The notes below the pieces were generated by a model. The model searched no databases and had not been told where the DNA came from. It was given only the letters and a program-made list of their open reading frames with translations. 64,000 bases of DNA, taken from Rhipicephalus microplus (Eukaryota > Arthropoda > Arachnida > Ixodida > Ixodidae). Where the stretch lies: the NCBI RefSeq assembly GCF_043290135.1, contig NC_134710.1, positions 459,521,376 through 459,585,375 of the forward strand, in the 5' to 3' direction. Numbering within the stretch: the first letter of the stretch is position 1; each line of letters opens with the position of its first letter. This document shows positions 57,702 to 64,000 of the stretch, piece after piece. A program made the position numbers and the translations under genes.

Positions 57702-59087
57702 ATGCCAAGCCCCTCTCGAGTGACGGAGCACAGTCCAGAACCACAGCGATTTCGACCCAACGAGCTGACGCCTATTCATCAGCGCTGCAGTCGACGCCTA
57801 CGTGGTGAGGGTCCTGAATTTTCACCTTTATCGACTTCGCTTGGAACATCAACGGCTGTGAACGGGTACGCAACCGACATGACAGCTCAGGTCACTCCAG
57901 CCAATATTGTCGTAAACCAGCCAATGCTACCAAAGCCTTTCCACGGTGAAAGCTACGAGGACTCAGAGGACTGGCTTGAGCACTTTGAACGCGTCGCAAA
58001 GGCTAACGGATATGGGGAAGAGCGCAAACTTGGAAGTGTTTACTTCGCACTGGAAGATAGCGCACGAACGTGGTATGAAAACCACGAAGCCACCTTCCGG
58101 TCATGGAATGATTTTCGACGGGAGCTACACGCTGCTTTCCCGAACACAGACCGTAAAGAGAGAGCTGAAGCTGCGCTCCAGACAAGAAATCAGCGCAATA
58201 ACGAAACTGTCGCCATGTATCTGGAAGACATGTCTCGCTTATTCCACCGAGCGGACCCAAATATGAGCGAAGACAGGAAGCTGCGCCATCTGATGCGAGG
58301 CGTGAAGCAAGAACTCTTTGCCGGACTAATTCGAAGCCCGCCGCGCACCGTCGCCGAGTTTCGTTCCCAGGCGACTACAATGGAAAGGACGCTACAACAG
58401 CGAGCAAGGTTATACAACCGGGATGCGATCGTCACTTCCTTGGACATGTTGCCACCAGCCTTCGGTAACGGCATGGAAGCACTACGCGAGCTGGTGCGGT
58501 CTGTTGTGCGAGAAGAGCTGCAGAGGCAGCGTCTTGACCAGAACGCTCCAATGCTTTCGTCTCTGGCCGATGTGATCCGTGAGGAGGTCAGGCAGGTGGT
58601 ACGCGAACCTTCGAGCAACGCACAGCCAGGGCCGCCACTACAACAGAAGACGAGAATGACGTATGCTGATGTGCTACTACGAGGACCTCCAGGACGTGCG
58701 GACGTCGCGGCGGCTACACCTATGCAGTACCCGATGCCGCCGAGCACCCTGCAGCCAACGCCAGAGAGGAGACTAAGGAAGAGCGATGTCTGGCGCACTC
58801 CCGACAGGATACCGCTGTGTTACCACTGTGGGGAGCCTGGTCATCTCTACCGAACGTGCCACTACCGCCAGGCAGGACTCCGTGGTTTTCCTGTTAATGC
58901 ACCTCGACCACAAAATGGTGAACGTCCCTTCGAAATTGAAGAATACCTGTCAGGTCGTCAAACCTCAAGTGGCTTCCAACGACACCAACCTCGGGCAACG
59001 ACAACGGGGAGGTATAGATCGCCTAGCCCCCGACCTTCAGCAAGCTCCCCAAGGTCTCGTTCCCCAAGCCCGCGTCGGGAAAACTAG
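57702..59087 (+). CDS. gag: Element B Gag
   Basis: 461 codons from ATG at 57702 (MPSPSRVTEHSPEP); a frame-compatible non-ATG extension begins at 57684 inside the primer site. Capsid-like core about residues 85-215: LPKPFHGESYEDSEDWLEHF, ALEDSARTWY and TVAMYLEDMSRLFHRADPNM. Arg-rich middle, zinc knuckle CYHCGEPGHLYRTC near residue 373, then a Ser/Arg/Pro-rich tail ending SPSPRREN. The protein would form particles and bind genomic RNA. The stop TAG (59085-59087) follows GGGAAAAC, where a -1 shift would enter pol. Confidence 0.85.
   Translation: MPSPSRVTEHSPEPQRFRPNELTPIHQRCSRRLRGEGPEFSPLSTSLGTSTAVNGYATDMTAQVTPANIVVNQPMLPKPFHGESYEDSEDWLEHFERVAKANGYGEERKLGSVYFALEDSARTWYENHEATFRSWNDFRRELHAAFPNTDRKERAEAALQTRNQRNNETVAMYLEDMSRLFHRADPNMSEDRKLRHLMRGVKQELFAGLIRSPPRTVAEFRSQATTMERTLQQRARLYNRDAIVTSLDMLPPAFGNGMEALRELVRSVVREELQRQRLDQNAPMLSSLADVIREEVRQVVREPSSNAQPGPPLQQKTRMTYADVLLRGPPGRADVAAATPMQYPMPPSTLQPTPERRLRKSDVWRTPDRIPLCYHCGEPGHLYRTCHYRQAGLRGFPVNAPRPQNGERPFEIEEYLSGRQTSSGFQRHQPRATTTGRYRSPSPRPSASSPRSRSPSPRREN
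59076..59087 (+). promoter_or_regulatory. Candidate -1 frameshift site between gag and pol (element B)
   Basis: CGGGAAAACTAG: gag reads CGG GAA AAC TAG, while the pol frame, one base back, reads GGA AAA CTA. Element A has the same CGGGAAAACT followed by GA at the same place. Confidence 0.55.
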
Positions 59088-62000
59088 AGTCAGCGACCTG
59101 TGGAGGCAAGGCCGCTGTCGACACTAATGCAGAAAAACCTCCATTGCTGACTCTGAACGATGACCGATTCAGAAACCGGTGCTTCGATAGTGACGTTGCT
59201 TCCGATTTACGTGTGTTCGTTGACGGCTATGAAGTCATCGGACTGGTAGATACCGGCGCAGATTATTCAGTGATGAGTAGCGGACTTTCTAAAATACTAA
59301 AGAAAGTGATGACTCCTTGGAAGGGACCACAAGTTCGCACAGCAGGAGGGCACCTCATCGACCCTACTGGAATATGCACAGCAAGAATCGGAATACGGGG
59401 TTTCACGTACGTCGCCAGTTTTATTGTGCTGCCGGAATGCTCAAGAGACTTGATTATCGGCATGGATTTCTTACGAGCTAATGGCGCTGTAATTAACTTG
59501 CGAGAATCTTCCGTCTCATTCTCGACTAGGCACGCGATTGGTACCTTTGAAACGGAAGAAAACGTATATGACCTTTGTATTGCAGATGATGGCGTCATGG
59601 TTCCGCCAAGGTCGAGCATATCTGTCGCAGTAAACAACAAAGCATTCAGTGAATTCGAAGGATTTGCTGACAACAACACTGCCTTACTACTCCAAAAAGG
59701 GATCTGCATGGCACGAGGCCTTGTTAAGTTACGTGACGGATGTGCAAATGTTCTACTCACAAACTTTGGAAATGAGGTGCAGCACGTTGCAAAAGGAACC
59801 GTCGTCGCCAGTCTGAATGATTTCGTCCAGGTTACGGAGCTGCGAACTTTTGAAACCAATGATTCTGATTTCGAAGACGTGGAGTCTGTCCTTGCAGCCA
59901 TCGACATCGAGCCAGGCCTACTACCAAGCGAAAAAGAGCAAATAGAGGGTCTTTTAAGGGAATTCGCCGAATGTTTCTCGTTGTCATCTAAGGTTCGACG
60001 CACTCCTGTCGCTAAACATCGCATCATTGTCGACGAGTCAGTGAGGCCAATACACCAGCATCCCTACCGAGTGTCACCAAAAGAAAGAGAAGCTATTGGT
60101 AATCAGGTTAAAGAAATGCTCAAAGACGATGTTGTCCAGCCTTCATCAAGTCCATGGGCGTCACCTGTTGTTCTTGTGAAGAAAAAAGACCAAACCTTAC
60201 GTTTCTGCGTTGATTATCGGAAGCTGAATGTCGTCACCAAACGGGATGTTTATCCTCTGCCAAGAATTGACGACACTCTGGATAGGCTGCGAAATGCCAG
60301 GTATTTTTCCTCATTGGATCTTAAAAGTGGGTATTGGCAGATAGAAGTGGACGAAAGAGATCGCGAAAAGACAGCGTTTGTGACACCGGACGGTTTATAC
60401 GAGTTCAAGGTACTCCCTTTTGGCCTTTGTTCAGCACCCGCCACATTCCAACGGATGATGGACACAGTGCTTTGTGGTCTTAAATGGCAGTCATGTCTGG
60501 TTTATCTCGACGATGTTGTAGTTTTCTCGGCTACCTTTGAGCAACATTTGGAAAGGCTCCGGGCCGTGCTCACTGCGATCAAATCAGCGGACTTGACGAT
60601 AAAACCGCAGAAATGTCATTTCGGCTTCCGTGAGCTCCTTTTTCTCGGCCATGTCATCAGTGCAGAAGGCGTCCGCCCAGACCCTGCAAAAACTGAGGCC
60701 GTAGCAAGATTTCCGAAGCCAACAGACAAAAAGGCTGTTAGGCGATTTTTAGGTCTCTGCGCCTATTATCGACGGTTCGTTAAAAATTTTTCACGAATTG
60801 CTGAACCACTGACACGGCTGACAAAAGAGGAAATGCCTTTCGTATGGCTTGCCGAACAAGAGGATGCCTTCAATGAACTACGAAAGTGCCTTCAAAGCCA
60901 TCCTGTTCTGGCGCATTTTGACGAGGAAGTGGAAACCGATATCCACACGGATGCAAGCAATTTAGGTCTTGGGGCCGTGCTCATCCAATGGCAAAACGGA
61001 CAAGAACGAGTCATTGCGTATGCCAGTCGCACTCTTTCGAAAGCTGAGGTGGACTACTCAGCGACCGAGAAAGAATGCCTTGCCGTGGTATGGGCTATCA
61101 GCAAGTTTCGACCATATTTATATGGTAGGCCTTTTCGAGTTATAAGCGACCATCATTCGCTATGCTGGCTGGCTAATCTCAAGGACCCATGTGGACGGCT
61201 TGCACGATGGAGCTTGCGATTACAGGAGTATGATATCACGCTTGTGTACAAGTCAGGTCGCAAGCACAGTGATGCGGACTGCTTGTCACGTGCTCCGATT
61301 CAACCTGCTGCTTCAGCGTCCACCGAGGATGGTGAAGATTTTATTTTCTTGGGAGCTGTGACACCATCAGAGATGGCACATCAGCAGCGATCCGACCCTG
61401 AGATACTCCTCTTGATCAAGTACCTACAAGGACAGTCTGTCGATGTTCCACGACCTTTTGTCCGCGCCTTGTCAGCGTTTGTCCTACGAAACAACATCCT
61501 GTATAAAAGGAACTTTGACAACAATACAGCGACATTCCTGCTTGTCGTCCCTTCACCTCTGCGACCAGAGATTTTGGAGGCTTGCCATGACGATCCATCA
61601 GCTGGACACTTAGGAGTAAGCAGAACGTTAGCACGCATCCGCACTAAATACTACTGGCCGAAGTTGCTTAGCTCTGTACGACACTATGTCAGAACCTGCC
61701 GGGACTGCCAAAGACGTAAAACGCCACCGCTAAAACCAGCAGGTCTCCTTCAACCGATAGAACCACCAGAAGCCCCATTCACACAAGTAGGAATGGACTT
61801 ACTGGGCCCATTTCCTACTTCGTCATCGGGAAAACGGTGGATAATAGTTGCGACCGACTATTTAACCAGATATGCCGAGACAGCGACTCTAGTTAAAGGA
61901 TCAGCCGTTGAAGTAGCCGAATTCTTCGTCTCCGACATAGTACTGCGGCACGGAGCTCCAAAAGCGTTGATCACGGACCGAGGGACTGCATTTACGGCCG

Positions 62001-62638
62001 ACCTGATGAAATGTATCATGAAATTGACGCACACCAGTCATAGAAAAACGACGGCATATCATCCTCAAGCAAATGGTCTAACGGAACGACTGAACAGAAC
62101 GCTGGCTGATATGTTGTCAATGTACGTTGATATAGAACACCGTACTTGGGATAAAATATTACCCTATGCAACATTCGCCTATAACACTGCGATGCAAGAG
62201 ACAACACGGATGACGCCATTCCAACTTGTTTTTGGCCGGACGGTAACGACACCTTTAGATGCAATGTTACCTATTGACGAGACGCCCGAGAATTACTATG
62301 ACGTTCACGACTACATACAAAGAGCAGAAGAAGCTAGACAGCTGGCACGATATCGCATTCTCCAACAGCAGAAAACCGACACGCATCGATACAATCTGCG
62401 AAGAAGAGACGTCCAGTACGCACCAGGAAACAGAGTATGGGTGTGGATTCCTGTACGAATACGTGGGCTGTCAGAAAAACTGCTTCGCCGCTATTTCGGT
62501 CCGTACAGAGTGCTCCGCCGCGTCGGCTCGCTCAACTACGAAGTTACGCCAGAGGGACAGGATATTTCATCCCGACGGCGGCATCGCACGGAAACTGTGC
62601 ATGTCGTCAGGATGAAACCATATCACGACAGGCAATGA
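59088..62638 (+). CDS. pol: Element B Pol: protease, RT, RNase H, integrase
   Basis: The frame lies -1 to gag and is open without a stop to 62638. The first start-like codon is 59144 (TTG), so expression by frameshift is likely. Numbering from 59144: protease LVDTGADYSVMSS (D36) and LIIGMDFLRANG; RT about 280-500 with FCVDYRKLN, LKSGYWQIEV, LPFGLCSAPATFQ and YLDD at 454-457; RNase H about 600-720 (HTDASNLGLGAVL, ATEKECLAVVWA, DADCLSRA); integrase zinc finger HDDPSAGHLG...CRDCQ; acids D885, D945, E981 with 35 residues between the last two; GPY/F tail YFGPYRVLRRV. All catalytic residues I can check are present. Confidence 0.92.
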
Positions 62639-62745
62639 AACGCTGAAGATACAACGTTCTTTGACGTTAACGACATCCCCGACGAGGGTTTGTGAATGAC
62701 TGCCATGCAACCAGTTTGACACAAGCATCGGGACGATGCACTCTG

Positions 62746-62758
62746 GAAAGGGGGGCAA
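62746..62758 (+). promoter_or_regulatory. Polypurine tract of element B
   Basis: GGAAAGGGGGGCAA immediately before the TG of the 3' LTR. Confidence 0.75.
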
Positions 62759-62996
62759 TGACACAATGTGACTTTAAATTACGCGCGCTAGCAAATACTT
62801 GTGCCTTCTAGATGATTTGCGATGCACGAGCCTGCGGGACCCAGCTGCGCGCGAACCGGGTTGAAAGAAAAGAAGAACGTAGAGGAAGAGGCAGAAGGCG
62901 ATCCTCGAGACAATCTAGCTGTGCTATAATTTTCGGGCACAAGTTCACCCAGCCTACGTTAGCTTATTAAAAGAGTTTATTGAAAAGTGCGTTACA
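62759..62996 (+). repeat. 3' LTR of Ty3 element B
   Basis: 238 bp, one visible difference from the 5' LTR. Followed by the ATAT duplication. Confidence 0.9.
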
Positions 62997-63000
62997 ATAT

Positions 63001-64000
63001 TCTCGGTGCCAAATTGTGAAGCTGTGTGGATTGAATTGGAGAATGTCAATCAAACAATTATCGGTTGCTTATATCGGTCGCCTTCATCGTCTGTATCTGT
63101 TTTTTGCAATGAATGGAACATTGTGCTTGGTAAATTATCTTCAGAAAAGAAAAATGTTCTCATTCTTGGTGACATTAATATAAATTTGCTAGATGACTGC
63201 AGCGCCGCTACTATTGCTTACACTGACTGCCTTCATGGTTTTGGCCTCGAATCTTTGGTTTCCCTTCCAACCAGATGTACTCCAGGGTCTTCGTCCACAT
63301 TAATCGACCACATATTTTCTAATCATATGTGTCCTCCTGTTTGCGGTGTACTTCAGAATAACATCGCGGATCATTTCCCTATCTTCTTTAAACTTCCTTG
63401 TCAACTACATAGACCTTGTCATAAGTTCGATAAAGCTGTGATCAACAAAGATGACTATATTACACAGGTTTCCAAGCTAAAATGGTCTTCCATAAACTCA
63501 GAATCAGACGTAAATTCAGCATTTAATGAATTTTCAGGTAGCATAAAACAATGTATCGTAAACACCACCAGAATCGTGAGGTGCCGGAGACATATCCCTG
63601 CGTTGCACAATCCCTGGTTAACAAATGGCCTTCTGACTAGCTTACGCAAAAAAGACAACCTTTACCGCAAAGTTAAAACTGTCATTTCAGCATTCGACTC
63701 AGAACGCGCTATAAAGTCTACTGCAATCAACTGAACTAGCTACTAAAAGAAGCCAAAAGAATATATTACGAATGTCGAATAGCTGAGGCTGGTTCTGATG
63801 CAAAGCGACAATGGAAAATAATAAATTCTTTCTTAAATAGATCTAGTCGGGATGAACCCATAAGAAAGATTAAGTCATCACGTGGTTTCTATACCAAACC
63901 GTAAGATATTACCAACGCTTTCAATGAATTCTTCTGTGGTCCCACTTCCGAAGAAAACAACAATAAATAATCAAGTAACACATCAACGTTGCTTACAATC
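63001..64000 (+). pseudogene. LINE ORF2 continued: endonuclease second part and pre-RT region
   Basis: Frame to 63734: VPNCEAVWIELENVNQTIIG, CLYRSPSS, VLILGDININLLDD (metal/phosphate-binding GD.N.N) and STLIDHIFSNHM; then ADHFPIFFKL, the SDH-type terminal motif. The linker HNPWLTNGLLTSLRKKDNLY is followed by a frame change near 63730, after which KEAKRIYYECRIAEA and NAFNEFF are readable until a stop near 63968. RT should follow beyond the window. The LINE is CR1/L2-like by endonuclease and linker pattern. Confidence 0.7.

Larger units (their letters stand above)
57440..62996 (+). mobile_element. Ty3-type LTR retrotransposon, element B, apparently intact
   Basis: 5,557 bp, plus strand. The 238-bp LTRs (57440-57677 and 62759-62996) start TGACACAATG and end GCGTTACA, with a single visible difference (GTTCGCCC versus GTTCACCC). 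ATAT flanks both ends (57436-57439 and 62997-63000). It has complete gag and pol in the usual order PR-RT-RH-IN, a primer site and a polypurine tract. It is closely related to element A. Full ORFs and matching LTRs suggest recent activity. Confidence 0.9.
48514..64000 (+). mobile_element. LINE with monomeric 5' end, split by two LTR retrotransposons
   Basis: Plus strand. A tandem monomer array (48514-49612), then (after removing the LTR element 49619-56235) a leader of about 95 bases, ORF1 (56330-57083), a spacer and the endonuclease (57190-57439, resuming at 63001 after removing the Ty3 element 57440-62996), with pre-RT sequence to the window end. Each LTR element has matching short duplications at its edges, so the LINE pieces were once contiguous. 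The RT lies beyond 64000. ORF1 and ORF2 carry frameshifts. Confidence 0.7.

Overview
The window looks like nuclear DNA of a chelicerate arthropod, most likely a hard tick. The reasons are: host exons with GT/AG splice sites; a tRNA-derived SINE; (TA)n, (CA)n and (GGAT)n microsatellites; and a dense pile of I-like, CR1-like and other LINEs, Ty3-type LTR elements, a Tc1-mariner relic, a THAP transposon and a Penelope-type end. The tick assignment rests on my general familiarity with these repeat families and was not searched.

Host genes are sparse. Two plus-strand exons (3079-3231 and 31205-31387) match consecutive parts of a phospholipase B-like (PLBD/lamina ancestor) protein, so about the first 31 kb is probably one gene with a repeat-filled intron. 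A minus-strand BEN-domain exon lies at 46283-46432. A duplicated intron-exon module lies at 45051-45500.

Layout: 4.9-7.1 kb, a gag-only retroelement with 112-bp LTRs between two microsatellites. 7.6-20 kb, one old minus-strand LINE (ORF1, endonuclease, RT, RNase H) split by a CR1-like LINE (9.6-11.7 kb) and a decayed Ty3 element (12.6-18.2 kb). 20-21.5 kb, the tail of another LINE. 21.7-26.9 kb, a near full-length LINE with an SGNH-hydrolase ORF1 and a (GGAT)n-expanded tail. 34.8-39.5 kb, a THAP DNA transposon with TIRs and a 7-bp target duplication, carrying a second, better preserved copy of that LINE. 40-43.5 kb, a Tc1-mariner relic and a DNA transposon rich in GTAGTAAC motifs. 47.9-48.3 kb, a Penelope-type end with a hammerhead-like motif.

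From 48.5 kb to the window end lies a plus-strand LINE whose 5' end is a tandem array of about 259-bp monomers. Two young LTR elements sit inside it. The first (49619-56235, minus strand) has Ty3-type proteins but carries integrase before reverse transcriptase, the Gmr1-type order; it has 693-bp LTRs with one visible difference and a 4-bp target duplication (GTGC). The second (57440-62996, plus strand) is a conventional Ty3 element with intact gag and pol, 238-bp LTRs with one visible difference, and an ATAT duplication. The integrase-first element and the monomer-promoter LINE are the strongest discoveries in the window.
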